A stretch of 64,000 bases of DNA from Staphylococcus roterodami (GTDB lineage Bacteria; Bacillota; Bacilli; Staphylococcales; Staphylococcaceae): the NCBI GenBank assembly GCA_022493055.1, contig CP092781.1, forward strand, positions 310,001-374,000, given 5' to 3'. The first letter of the stretch is position 1. Each line of letters starts with the position of its first letter. Both the position numbers and the translations under genes were made by a program. The notes beneath the pieces are model-generated. The model saw only the letters and a list, made by a program, of their open reading frames with translations, did not search any database and was not told the origin of the DNA. This document shows, piece after piece, positions 36,141-44,749 of this stretch.

Positions 36141-36995
36141 ATGAAAAAGTTAACAACGCTATTATTAGCATCAACGTTATTAATTGCTGCATGTGGGAAC
36201 GACGATAGTAAGAAAGATGATTCAAAGGCATCGAAAAAAGATGACGGTATTAAAGCAGAGTTGAAACAAGCAACTAAAGCATATGATAAATATACTGATG
36301 AACAGTTGAATGACTTTTTAAAAGGAACAGAGAAATTTGTTAAAGCGATTGAAAATAATGATATGGCTCAAGCAAAAGCATTATATCCAAAAGTGCGTAT
36401 GTATTATGAACGCTCTGAACCAGTTGCCGAAGCATTTGGTGACTTAGATCCTAAAATTGATGCGCGTCTAGCAGATATGAAAGAAGAGAAAAAAGAGAAA
36501 GAATGGTCAGGATATCATAAAATTGAAAAAGACTTATATGAAGATAACAAAATTGATGATATGACTAAAAAAGACGCACAACAATTATTAAAAGATGCTA
36601 AAGAATTACATGCAAAAGCAGATACCTTAGATATTACACCGAAATTAATGTTGCAAGGTTCTGTTGACCTATTAAATGAAGTTGCAACTTCTAAAATTAC
36701 AGGTGAAGAAGAAATTTACTCGCATACAGATTTATATGATTTTAAAGCAAACGTTGAAGGTGCACAAAAAATTTATGATTTATTCAAACCAATCTTAGAG
36801 AAAAAAGATAAAAAATTAAGTGACGATATTCAAACAAACTTTGATAAAGTAAATCAACTTTTAGATAAATATAAAGATAAGAATGGTGGTTATGAATCAT
36901 TTGAAAAAGTATCGAAAAAAGATCGTAAAGCATTTGCAGATGCCGTTAATGCATTAGGAGAGCCACTAAGTAAAATGGCTGTGATTACTGAATGA
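36141..36995 (+). CDS. fepA: Iron-uptake lipoprotein, EfeO/EfeM (imelysin/M75) family
   Basis: 284 residues. A lipoprotein signal peptide ends in LIAAC (lipid-attached Cys about residue 18), followed by a Lys/Asp/Ser-rich linker and an all-helical EfeM/M75 domain from about residue 35. The HKIE motif (HxxE, about 126-129) is the family's metal-binding motif. It works with FepB and FepC in staphylococcal heme/ferric iron acquisition, anchored on the outer face of the membrane. The stop codon overlaps the fepB start (ATGA). A Fur box lies upstream. The ATG follows AATGAGGTGTCAAA. Confidence 0.94.
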   Translation: MKKLTTLLLASTLLIAACGNDDSKKDDSKASKKDDGIKAELKQATKAYDKYTDEQLNDFLKGTEKFVKAIENNDMAQAKALYPKVRMYYERSEPVAEAFGDLDPKIDARLADMKEEKKEKEWSGYHKIEKDLYEDNKIDDMTKKDAQQLLKDAKELHAKADTLDITPKLMLQGSVDLLNEVATSKITGEEEIYSHTDLYDFKANVEGAQKIYDLFKPILEKKDKKLSDDIQTNFDKVNQLLDKYKDKNGGYESFEKVSKKDRKAFADAVNALGEPLSKMAVITE

Positions 36996-38221
36996 CAAAT
37001 TACGAACAAGTTAATGACAGCACACAATTTTCAAGACGTACATTTTTAAAAATGTTAGGTATTGGTGGTGCTGGTGTTGCAATTGGCGTGAGTGGTGTGG
37101 GAAGTGTTTGGTCCTTCAAATCGATGTTTAATACACCTGAAGACCCAGAAAAGGATGCATATGAATTTCATGGCAAAGTTCAACCAGGGATAACAACACC
37201 AACGCAAAAAACATGTCATTTTGTAGCATTAGATTTAAAATCAAAAGATCGTGATGCGATTAAGTCGATGTTTAAAAAGTGGACTGTTATGGCTGATCGA
37301 ATGATGGATGGAGATACGGTTGGTAAAACAAGTAAGAATCCGCTAATGCCACCTGTAGACACTGGTGAAGCTATCGGTCTTGGTGCGAGTAAATTGACTC
37401 TTACCTTTGGTATTAGCAAATCGATGATGAAGAAAATAGGATTATCCGGTAAAATTCCTGATACTTTCAAAGATATACCGCATTTTCCAAATGATCAATT
37501 GGAAGAGGATTACAGTGATGGGGACATTATGATTCAAGCTTGTTCTAATGATTCGCAAGTTTCATTTCATGCAGTCCATAATTTAGTTCGTCCCTTTAGA
37601 GATGTCGTTAAGGTACGATGGACACAATCTGGTTTCATATCTGCTAAAGGTAAGGAAACGCCTAGAAATTTGATGGCTTTTAAAGATGGAACTATTAATC
37701 CTAGAAAAAGTAATCAACTGAAGGATTATGTATTCATTGATGATGGATGGGCGAAACATGGAACTTATTGTGTTGTCAGACGTATTCAAATACACATTGA
37801 GACATGGGACCGTACCGCATTAGAAGAACAAGAGGCGACATTTGGTCGTAAACGTCATAGTGGTGCACCTTTAACAGGTGGCAAAGAGTTTGATGAGATT
37901 GATTTGAAAGCGAAAGATAGTCACGGTGAGTACATTATAGATAAAGATGCGCATACGAGACTAGCGAAAGAAGCTAATACCTCCATTTTGCGTAGAGCAT
38001 TTAATTATGTTGATGGTACCGATGAACGTACTGGTAACTTTGAGACAGGCTTACTTTTTATTGCTTTTCAAAAAGCGACAAAACAATTTATCGATATACA
38101 AAATAATTTAGGTAGTAATGATAAATTAAATGAATATATTACACATAGAGGGTCTACTTCATTTTTAGTGTTACCAGGTGTTAGTAAGGGAGGTTACCTT
38201 GGTGAAACATTATTTGATTAA
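36992..38221 (+). CDS. fepB: Tat-exported DyP-type heme peroxidase, EfeB family
   Basis: 409 residues. The N-terminus carries a twin-arginine signal, SRRTFLKMLGIGGAGVAIG (about residues 14-32), so the folded heme protein is exported by Tat; tatA and tatC lie immediately downstream on the other strand. The DyP signature appears as NLMAFKDGTINPR (catalytic Asp of the GxxDG-like motif, about residue 228-236), and the DAHTRLAKEAN segment carries the proximal heme His. It is proposed to recover iron from heme or oxidise Fe(II) for FepC. Overlaps fepA by four bases, fepC by 20 with the start chosen here. Confidence 0.94.
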   Translation: MTNYEQVNDSTQFSRRTFLKMLGIGGAGVAIGVSGVGSVWSFKSMFNTPEDPEKDAYEFHGKVQPGITTPTQKTCHFVALDLKSKDRDAIKSMFKKWTVMADRMMDGDTVGKTSKNPLMPPVDTGEAIGLGASKLTLTFGISKSMMKKIGLSGKIPDTFKDIPHFPNDQLEEDYSDGDIMIQACSNDSQVSFHAVHNLVRPFRDVVKVRWTQSGFISAKGKETPRNLMAFKDGTINPRKSNQLKDYVFIDDGWAKHGTYCVVRRIQIHIETWDRTALEEQEATFGRKRHSGAPLTGGKEFDEIDLKAKDSHGEYIIDKDAHTRLAKEANTSILRRAFNYVDGTDERTGNFETGLLFIAFQKATKQFIDIQNNLGSNDKLNEYITHRGSTSFLVLPGVSKGGYLGETLFD

Positions 38222-39914
38222 AATTGTAGCGACGATAATTACTTTAGTTATGGTATTTAGCTTTGGATTATTAAAAAGTCAGGGAGCAGAACAGCATAGT
38301 ATAAGTGATGTATATAGTGTGATAACGGATGCTAAATCTGCACTTTCAAATAATTCGATATCGAATGATAGTAAAAATAATGCAGTAAAAAAAGTTGTAA
38401 GTAGTGTGGGGAAATTATCACTTGATGACAACAGTGAAGGAAATGCTGTTAAATCAGACTTGAGAAAACTTAAAAATGCTAAATCGAATGCTGATCAAAC
38501 AGATGCGTTATCACAATTGACGAAGTCATTAATTGCCTATGAAGAGAAGTTGGCTAGTAAAGATGCAGGTTCTAAAATTAAATTATTGCAACAGCAAATC
38601 GATGGTAAAGATAGAGCGATGACAAAAGCGATTAAAGATAAAAATAAAGCAGAGCTAGAATCGCTGAACAATAGTTTGAATCAGATTTGGACAAGTAATG
38701 AAACGGTGATTCGCAATTATGACGCAAATCAATATGGACGAATTGAAGTCGCATTACTGCAACTTAGAATCGCTATCCATAAGTCGCCATTAGATACAGC
38801 GAAAGTGTCACATGCTTGGACAACTTTTAAATCAAATATTGATCATGTCGATAAGAAAAGTAGTGCCTCTGAAAGTAATCAATTTCATGTATCGCAGTTG
38901 AATGATGAATTAGATAAAGCGATTAAAGCAATAGATAGCAATCAATTGTCGGATGCTGATACTGCACTTAAACATTTTATAGAAATTTGGCCGTATGTTG
39001 AAGGTCAAATTCAAACTAAAGACGGTGCTTTGTATACAAAAATTGAAGATAAAATACCTTATTATCAAAGTGTATTAGACGAACATAATAAATCCCACGT
39101 GAAAGATGGTTTAATAGATATAAACAATCAAATTAAAGAGGTTGTTGGCCATAGTTACAGCTTTGTTGATGTGATGATTATCTTTTTACGTGAAGGGCTA
39201 GAAGTGTTGTTAATTGTAATGACATTGACTACCATGACGCGTAATGTCAAAGATAAGAAAGGGACTGCAAGTGTTATTGGTGGTGCAATTGCCGGACTCG
39301 TACTGAGTATCATCTTAGCAATTACGTTTGTAGAAACTTTAGGTAATAGTGGCATTCTTCGTGAAAGTATGGAAGCGGGATTAGGTATTGTTGCGGTCAT
39401 ATTAATGTTTATCGTTGGTGTTTGGATGCACAAACGTTCAAATGCAAAACGTTGGAATGACATGATTAAAAATATGTATGCTAATGCGATTAGTAATGGT
39501 AATTTGGTGTTGTTAGCGACGATTGGTTTAATTTCTGTACTCCGTGAAGGAGTTGAGGTAATCATTTTCTATATGGGAATGATAGGTGAGCTAGCGACAA
39601 AAGATTTTATTATTGGTATTGCTTTAGCTATCGTTATTTTAATCATCTTTGCATTATTATTTAGATTTATAGTTAAATTAATACCTATTTTCTATATATT
39701 TAGAGTGTTGTCGATTTTTATTTTTATTATGGGATTCAAAATGCTTGGCGTAAGTATTCAAAAGTTACAATTATTAGGTGCTATGCCTAGACATGTCATT
39801 GAAGGATTCCCAACGATTAACTGGTTAGGATTCTATCCAAGTTATGAACCATTGATAGCACAAGTTGTATATATTATTATTGTAGCTTTCTTAATCTTTA
39901 AATTTAAAAAATAA
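38202..39914 (+). CDS. fepC: Iron permease, FTR1/EfeU family with N-terminal extracellular domain
   Basis: 570 residues. An N-terminal signal/anchor (about 1-25) leads to a long helical, Lys/Ser/Asp-rich outer domain (to about 310), then a seven-helix FTR1-type permease. The RExxE iron motifs are FLREGLEVLL (about 330) and LREGVEVIIF (about 448). The outer domain is the extra part found in Gram-positive EfeU proteins. The open frame begins at 38178, but AAGGGAGG (38186-38193) puts the start at GTG 38202. Third gene of fepABC; a strong terminator follows. Confidence 0.93.
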   Translation: MKHYLIKIVATIITLVMVFSFGLLKSQGAEQHSISDVYSVITDAKSALSNNSISNDSKNNAVKKVVSSVGKLSLDDNSEGNAVKSDLRKLKNAKSNADQTDALSQLTKSLIAYEEKLASKDAGSKIKLLQQQIDGKDRAMTKAIKDKNKAELESLNNSLNQIWTSNETVIRNYDANQYGRIEVALLQLRIAIHKSPLDTAKVSHAWTTFKSNIDHVDKKSSASESNQFHVSQLNDELDKAIKAIDSNQLSDADTALKHFIEIWPYVEGQIQTKDGALYTKIEDKIPYYQSVLDEHNKSHVKDGLIDINNQIKEVVGHSYSFVDVMIIFLREGLEVLLIVMTLTTMTRNVKDKKGTASVIGGAIAGLVLSIILAITFVETLGNSGILRESMEAGLGIVAVILMFIVGVWMHKRSNAKRWNDMIKNMYANAISNGNLVLLATIGLISVLREGVEVIIFYMGMIGELATKDFIIGIALAIVILIIFALLFRFIVKLIPIFYIFRVLSIFIFIMGFKMLGVSIQKLQLLGAMPRHVIEGFPTINWLGFYPSYEPLIAQVVYIIIVAFLIFKFKK

Positions 39915-39941
39915 AAAACAGGCCGAGTGCCTGTTTTTTTG
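39914..39941. terminator. Bidirectional terminator between fepC and tatC
   Basis: AACAGGC and GCCTGTT form a 7-base-pair stem with a 5-base loop, with A6 on the left and T7 on the right, suitable for both convergent operons. Confidence 0.9.
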
Positions 39942-40005
39942 TTGTGATGTTGGAAATATTCGGTATTGCAGTATAACGATAATCACAGCATTAATTCTTA
40001 TAAGA

Positions 40006-40731
40006 TTAGTGTGTTGGCGGTTTGCCTCGGCATGTGAACTTAACAATGAACATACTGAACTCAAAGAGCAATATGAGTGGCAATGTAAGTAATATATTTA
40101 ATGTTAAATCGGGTGGTGCAATGATACTTGCTAATACAAAGCAAGCGAAATAAATATATTTTCGATAATGCTTCAATGATGTGGTATCTATAAGACCGAA
40201 TTTTGCAAGACCTATGAATAATATTGGCAATTGGAATAAAATGCCAAAAGTGAAAAGCCAACGGATAAGTTCAACTAAATACGCTTTAAAGCCAATCACT
40301 GGCGAAATGTTCAAAGTGGTTGATAATTTTAAAGCGAATTGAATAATCATTGGAAAGCCAATATAAAATGCAAAAGCGACACCAAAAATAAATAAAAGTA
40401 CGCTAAACAAGCTATATTTATAAATAAATTGACGTTCATTATCATGCAAACCAGGTGCAACAAACGCCCACAATTGATAAAACATAACCGGTGAAATGAG
40501 ACAAAATGCAATAAAAAATATAATCATCACATATATTTGAATCATTTCAGTGAATGAAAAGGCATGTAAAGTTACATTTGCTCGAGTAATGTATGATATG
40601 ACTGATGTCATCCACCAAAATGATGAAACATAAACGATAATGACTGCGACGACGAACGACAATAGTATTTTAACTAAACGATGACGTAGCTCGCTAAAAT
40701 GAACTAGTAAGGTGTGGTCAGTATTATTAAT
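40006..40731 (-). CDS. tatC: Sec-independent (Tat) translocase subunit TatC, probable AUU start
   Basis: TatC is the six-helix receptor for twin-arginine signals. The first ATG/GTG/TTG in this frame (TTG at 40662) would give 218 residues and drop the conserved amphipathic N-terminus. The frame stays open upstream and encodes [19 protein letters not shown], which is the TatC signature HxxELRxR. The only reasonable start is ATT at 40731, overlapping the tatA stop (gATTAA). This gives 241 residues, the family's usual length. No ATG, GTG or TTG lies between there and the next upstream in-frame stop. No strong ribosome binding site is seen, so translation is probably coupled to tatA. Confidence 0.88.
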   Translation of the reverse strand: MNNTDHTLLVHFSELRHRLVKILLSFVVAVIIVYVSSFWWMTSVISYITRANVTLHAFSFTEMIQIYVMIIFFIAFCLISPVMFYQLWAFVAPGLHDNERQFIYKYSLFSVLLFIFGVAFAFYIGFPMIIQFALKLSTTLNISPVIGFKAYLVELIRWLFTFGILFQLPILFIGLAKFGLIDTTSLKHYRKYIYFACFVLASIIAPPDLTLNILLTLPLILLFEFSMFIVKFTCRGKPPTH

Positions 40732-40945
40732 CTTGCTCTCGCTGTTGTTTCGATTCCTTACTGGGTGTATCGTGAGACTCTTTATCTAAATCTTCTGTTG
40801 CAGATTTAAATTCTTTTAAAGTAGAACCAATGGCACGGCCAAATTGTGGTAATTTTTTCGGACCAAAAATGATCAAAGCGATAATGCTTATGACTACAAG
40901 ACTAGTTGGGCCTGTAATGCCTAAAATGAAAGTGTTAGTTATCAT
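40727..40945 (-). CDS. tatA: Sec-independent (Tat) translocase subunit TatA
   Basis: 72 residues. One N-terminal membrane helix ([20 protein letters not shown]), the FGPKKLP hinge, an amphipathic helix ([17 protein letters not shown]) and a charged C-terminal tail: the TatA/B layout. It forms the translocation pore with TatC. The ATG at 40945 has GAGG nine bases upstream; an in-frame TTG at 40954 is less likely. First gene of tatAC, under a Fur box (40997-41011). In S. aureus the known Tat substrate is FepB, encoded convergently. Confidence 0.94.
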   Translation of the reverse strand: MITNTFILGITGPTSLVVISIIALIIFGPKKLPQFGRAIGSTLKEFKSATEDLDKESHDTPSKESKQQREQD

Positions 40946-40996
40946 GATAATCAACCTCGCTCAATAAGTAGTATATAGTACTTACTTTATACCGAA

Positions 40997-41011
40997 CGAT
41001 AATGATTATCA
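40997..41011. promoter_or_regulatory. Fur box upstream of tatAC
   Basis: CGATAAT-G-ATTATCA, a 7-1-7 repeat with one imperfect outer position. It places tatAC under the same iron control as fepABC. Confidence 0.75.
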
Positions 41012-41054
41012 ATAAAATTTTATAAAATAATTAAAATATTGCTATAAATATAGT

Positions 41055-41444
41055 TTATTGAGGGATTAATTCTGAAATAACAGCTTGGTCTTGCAAGTCG
41101 ATATAAGTACAAGTACCCGCTTGAATATCGATATGCCATTTATAGATGCCAGCTTCAGCCATTTCATTACAAAATGTTTCAAAATCTGTTTGCCCTTGTT
41201 GATGTCTTGTTAAGACGTCTTGAACCATTGTTTTGTTTGATTTTTGAGCAACAGGAATCGTACTTTTCACAGATGAAGTAACGATATCATCTTCTGATTG
41301 ATGTACGTATGTTGCAGTGCCATCTTGAATGTTGACGATATTGTAAGTCATACCCATATCTTTAAAAGCTTTGAATAGTTTTGGAAAATCAACACCAGTA
41401 AATTGTTGATGTGCTTGTTGAATTGCAGATAAAGTAAATGTCAT
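41055..41444 (-). CDS. DUF1398 family protein
   Basis: 129 residues, small soluble protein of the DUF1398 family (related to E. coli YbcV phage-derived proteins). Two similar halves are visible: FPKLFKAFKDMGMTYNIVNI / GTATYVHQSED and FETFCNEMAEAGIYKWHIDI / GTCTYIDLQD, an internal duplication. Function unknown. The open frame starts at 41513, but AAAGGAG six bases before the ATG at 41444 fixes the start. It is divergent from the XRE/ABC module. Confidence 0.82.
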   Translation of the reverse strand: MTFTLSAIQQAHQQFTGVDFPKLFKAFKDMGMTYNIVNIQDGTATYVHQSEDDIVTSSVKSTIPVAQKSNKTMVQDVLTRHQQGQTDFETFCNEMAEAGIYKWHIDIQAGTCTYIDLQDQAVISELIPQ

Positions 41445-41644
41445 AATAATCTCCTTTGAATGGTTTGATTTAGCGAAATACGCTATTGAATTACTGTTTG
41501 AAAATGCGCGCATAATACTAAAATTAGAATGCTGTTAATTATGAAGCAAGATTTAGCGAAAGTAAAAAAATACGGCTCGCAAGTGTTGAGAAATTTGAAT
41601 CATAATTTAATAAATTGGTGAACGATGGTATTTTTTTGTGTGAA

Positions 41645-41677
41645 TTTGACAAATATAGTTGTCAAAAAGACAAATAT
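41645..41677. promoter_or_regulatory. Candidate operator of the XRE regulator
   Basis: TTTGACAA (41645-41652) and TTGTCAAA (41659-41666) are perfect 8-base arms with a 6-base spacer. GACAAATAT is also directly repeated at 41648 and 41669, 21 bases or two helical turns apart. It lies 35 to 65 bases before the XRE gene. Confidence 0.55.
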
Positions 41678-41709
41678 CATTTACAGTAGAATTAAGGAGT
41701 TGATGCGAT

Positions 41710-41913
41710 GTGCGTAATCGATTGAAAGAGTTACGAGCACGAGATGGCTTAAATCAAACGCAGCTTGCCAAACTAGCTGGTGTTTCAAGACAAACCATTT
41801 CGCTAATTGAGCGAAACAATTTTATGCCATCAGTATTAACGGCAATAAAGATTGCTCGCATTTTCAATGAAACGGTGGAAACGGTTTTTATTATTGAGGA
41901 GGATGAAGCATGA
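41710..41913 (+). CDS. XRE/Cro-type small HTH regulator
   Basis: 67 residues, almost only the HTH_3 domain: NQTQLAKLAGVSRQTISLIERN (helices 2-3) with PSVLTAIKIARIFNETVETVF completing the fold. Belongs to the YozG-like small regulators that precede membrane or ABC modules in Firmicutes. GTG start at 41710 with AAGGAG ten bases upstream. Its stop overlaps the next start (ATGA), so it is the first gene of a four-gene operon, probably self-regulated through the repeats at 41645-41677. Confidence 0.9.
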   Translation: MRNRLKELRARDGLNQTQLAKLAGVSRQTISLIERNNFMPSVLTAIKIARIFNETVETVFIIEEDEA

Positions 41914-42623
41914 AAATACTAAGATATATCGGATATCTTTTACTGGGTGGAATTGTAGGTGGTATCATTGGTGGAATTTTAGGTAACTTTGATGGATTTG
42001 GTATTGAGAACTTGACGTTTGCGACATATAACAATGTCGTTGTAATATCGATAGTTGCGACGATTATCATCATATTGGTAGAAGGCATTATTTTGATGAA
42101 TCAAAGACGTGCATTGAAGTATAAGCAACTTGTAGATAAAGAAGTAGATATCGATGCAACAGATCAATATGAGTTGCTTGCGAATCGTTATGTTTTAAAT
42201 GGAAATATATTAAGTATTCTGCAGACAGTTATTGCTTTTTTAGTATTGCTTATTTTTGTGGTAGGGCACGCTGCAGCAAATGCAATGCTATTCTTTTTAA
42301 TACCATTTTTTGCTAGTGCTATTTTCAATACACAATTTACGCTGTTTAATAGAAGATTTGATGATAGAATGCCAAAAATTGCAGATAAGAATTACACTGA
42401 AAAGCGTTTGGAAATATTAGATGAAGGTGAACGACACATAGAATTGGTTGCATTGTTTAAAACTTATGCGATTAACTTATCAATATTGATACTAGCCATT
42501 ATTTTTATAGGGTCTTATTCAATTGCTACAGGAATTAATCAAAGCTTCAGTTTGATACTTATCATCGCTATTTTCATATATAACGCTTTTAGTTATTTAT
42601 TGAAGAGAAGACATTTTTATTAA
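41910..42623 (+). CDS. DUF3169 family membrane protein
   Basis: 237 residues with about six membrane segments. It opens with a Gly-rich helix (YLLLGGIVGGIIGGILGNFDGFG), has a second helix around 47-65, a charged region around 70-95, and two pairs of helices near the middle and C-terminus. DUF3169 proteins follow small XRE regulators and precede ABC exporters in several Firmicutes. Function unknown; by context part of an ABC-linked membrane or peptide-stress module. Overlaps the XRE gene by four bases. Confidence 0.85.
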   Translation: MKILRYIGYLLLGGIVGGIIGGILGNFDGFGIENLTFATYNNVVVISIVATIIIILVEGIILMNQRRALKYKQLVDKEVDIDATDQYELLANRYVLNGNILSILQTVIAFLVLLIFVVGHAAANAMLFFLIPFFASAIFNTQFTLFNRRFDDRMPKIADKNYTEKRLEILDEGERHIELVALFKTYAINLSILILAIIFIGSYSIATGINQSFSLILIIAIFIYNAFSYLLKRRHFY

Positions 42624-42647
42624 AATTAAACAAAGAGGAGCATGGAT

Positions 42648-43490
42648 ATGACAACATTGTTAAACGTAGATCGTGTGAACAAACAATACAAAGATTCGGA
42701 TTTTAAATTACAAGATGCATCTTTAACGATTTCTACTAATGAGACAGTAGGATTAATCGGGAAAAATGGCTCAGGTAAATCGACATTAATTAATATTCTA
42801 GTAGGCAATCGACATAAAGATAATGGTAGTATTGCATTTTTTGGAGAAGAACATGCTGCGGATGATGTCGAATATAAAGAACACATAGGTGTTGTGTTTG
42901 ATGATCTGAGAGTACCTAATAAATTGACTATTAAAGATATTGATAAAGTATTTCAATCTATTTATACGACTTGGAATAGTCAAAAATTCTTTGATTTAAT
43001 CAAATATTTCGAGTTGCCACTACAAACTAAAATTAAAACTTTTTCAAGAGGGATGCGAATGAAGATAGCTTTAACGATTGCGCTTTCTCATGATGTGAAG
43101 TTATTAATCTTAGATGAAGCAACTGCGGGTATGGATGTTTCTGGAAGAGAAGAAGTAATGGAAATACTAGAAGATTTTGTCGCACAAGGTGGAGGCATCT
43201 TAATATCATCGCATATTTCTGAAGATATTGAACATTTAGCGGATAAATTAGTGTTTATGAAAGATGGACGAATTATTTTAACTGAACAGAAAGATATACT
43301 GTTAGCACAATATGGAATCGTAACGACGGAAGATAAAGATGTCGAAATTCCTAAGCATTTAATGATTGCTTCTAGATTATCGAAGGGGAAACATCAAATT
43401 TTAGTTAAAGATTATGCAGAAATTGAAAATGCAGTGCCTTTAAAACACATTGATGAAGCTACAAAAATCATAATGCGAGGTGAAGTATAA
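42648..43490 (+). CDS. ABC transporter ATP-binding protein
   Basis: 280 residues. Walker A GLIGKNGSGKSTLINIL (about 32-48), signature FSRGMRMKIALTIALS (an FSRGM variant of LSGGQ, typical of the CcmA/EcsA-like exporters), Walker B LLILDEATAGMD, and the H-loop in ISSHISEDIE. A C-terminal extension of about 70 residues follows the core. The ATG at 42648 lies seven bases after AAAGAGGAG; the ATG at 42642 is too close. Pairs with the permease encoded next (one-base overlap). The substrate is unknown. Confidence 0.92.
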   Translation: MTTLLNVDRVNKQYKDSDFKLQDASLTISTNETVGLIGKNGSGKSTLINILVGNRHKDNGSIAFFGEEHAADDVEYKEHIGVVFDDLRVPNKLTIKDIDKVFQSIYTTWNSQKFFDLIKYFELPLQTKIKTFSRGMRMKIALTIALSHDVKLLILDEATAGMDVSGREEVMEILEDFVAQGGGILISSHISEDIEHLADKLVFMKDGRIILTEQKDILLAQYGIVTTEDKDVEIPKHLMIASRLSKGKHQILVKDYAEIENAVPLKHIDEATKIIMRGEV

Positions 43491-44119
43491 TGAAAGGTAT
43501 GTTACTAAGTAGTTTTTATGCAACGAGAAAGCAAACATATATTTATTTTATTGTCGCTATAATAGCTGCGGGATACTTTTCAGTATTTAATCCGTTGATG
43601 AGTTCTGCAATGGCTGGGGTTATGTTAATTACACCCATTACTGATAATATTAAACATGAAAAAGATTCAAGATGGATGTACTATGTATCTACTTTACCGG
43701 CTAAACGAAGCGATTATATTAAGTCATACTTTGCCTTTTACTTAATCTTATTCGGTGCAAGTTTAATGATTGGATTAGTTGTGACTACGATTGTGACCCA
43801 AAGTGTGATAATTGGTATTATGTCATGTTTAATGAGTTTTGGCGTCATAGGGGCATACTCTATCATTTTCCCGTTGACATTTAAATTTGGCGCTGAAAAC
43901 TCAAATGTCATTATGATATTTGCATCTATACTACTACTTATTTCTTTTATGGCCTTTTTCTTTATATATGGTATGGTTAGTGGTGCATCTGCATTAGAAT
44001 TTGACAAAATTAGCACTGAAGGATGGCTAGTTGTCATAGCATATGCGGTCATTGGCATAGTTATAACAAGTGTTTCTTATATCTTGTCTATTAAAATTTT
44101 TAACAAACAAGAACTATAA
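43490..44119 (+). CDS. ABC-2 type permease
   Basis: 209 residues, six membrane helices, ABC-2 membrane family (YydH/EcsB-like small permease). The N-terminal KGMLLSSFYATRKQTYIYF and the HEKDSRWMYYVSTLPAKRSDYIKS segment after helix 2 are typical of this group. Forms an exporter with the ATPase encoded upstream. Overlaps it by one base (TAATG). Ends the XRE-DUF3169-ABC operon; terminator at 44158. Confidence 0.9.
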   Translation: MKGMLLSSFYATRKQTYIYFIVAIIAAGYFSVFNPLMSSAMAGVMLITPITDNIKHEKDSRWMYYVSTLPAKRSDYIKSYFAFYLILFGASLMIGLVVTTIVTQSVIIGIMSCLMSFGVIGAYSIIFPLTFKFGAENSNVIMIFASILLLISFMAFFFIYGMVSGASALEFDKISTEGWLVVIAYAVIGIVITSVSYILSIKIFNKQEL

Positions 44120-44157
44120 TTGTCGACTTTGGTGATGATAGTATTTGAAATAATATT

Positions 44158-44200
44158 TAGAGCAGATGATAAATCTTTACGATTGTCATCTGTTCTTTTT
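44158..44200 (+). terminator. Terminator of the XRE-DUF3169-ABC operon
   Basis: AGAGCAGATGA pairs with TCATCTGTTCT (one mismatch), followed by T5. Confidence 0.75.
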
Positions 44201-44384
44201 GGTGTGGAATGAAATGTGGGGGGATAAGTATAGGTGGCATATCTAGATTGATTTATTTGTTTTGAGGTGGTTATGTTGTGTGAGAATTATTTCCTTTTAG
44301 ATAGTAGGTATTAGAGAATATATGTTATTTATGAGTATCATTTGATGATTGAATAGGCTAACGATTTCCTTGGAAATATTTAAA

Positions 44385-44477
44385 AACCTCGATCATGTAG
44401 CATAACTGAAGCTTGTCACAAAAGTATAATGTGAAGTTCGACACTTTTGGATTCAGTTCAAATACTTTGACCGAGGT
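44385..44477 (-). terminator. Long nested hairpin, probable ltrA terminator
   Basis: ACCTCG/CGAGGT forms the outer stem, then AACTGAA/TTCAGTT and CAAAAGT/ACTTTTG pair inside. On the minus strand the outer stem is followed by TTTTTAAATA. It is far longer than other terminators in this window. Confidence 0.55.
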
Positions 44478-44486
44478 AAATACTAT

Positions 44487-44729
44487 TTATTCATGTCTAT
44501 TACGTAGACGTTGATTTTTAAAATAAATCAGCATGATGCAGAAGGTTGCAACTGATACTGAGATAATCATTACATGGTCGTGACCTTTAAATAAAAGGCT
44601 GACAATATAAGATATAACGAGTATACCTAGTGAATATGAAATATACTTCGCATTTGTCAATTCGTTATGGAAATAAGGTGTAATTAACCATAATCCAATA
44701 TAGAATACTAAAACACTGATGTACATCAT
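44487..44729 (-). pseudogene. ltrA: LtrA family, 3' part of a frameshifted gene
   Basis: 80 residues from an internal ATG, with three hydrophobic helices and a basic tail. The frame is open further upstream to about 44768 and reads as a natural continuation (SNNNKLNDLFEINMMYISVL) of the protein encoded at 44750-45622, in a different frame. It is therefore best read as the C-terminal quarter of one LtrA protein rather than a separate gene, though some annotations may list it alone. No ribosome binding site is obvious before the ATG. Confidence 0.7.
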
Positions 44730-44749
44730 ATTAATTTCAAATAAGTCAT

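Larger units (their letters stand above)
44120..44486. other. Gap between the ABC operon and the ltrA region
   Basis: 367 bases without a supportable gene. It holds a terminator for the ABC operon (44158-44200) and a long nested hairpin (44385-44477) that probably ends the minus-strand ltrA transcript. Confidence 0.5.

Noticed and set aside
39098..39108. CCACGTGAAAG in fepC considered as a parS site
   Set aside because: Only one half resembles the TGTTTCACGTGAAACA consensus.
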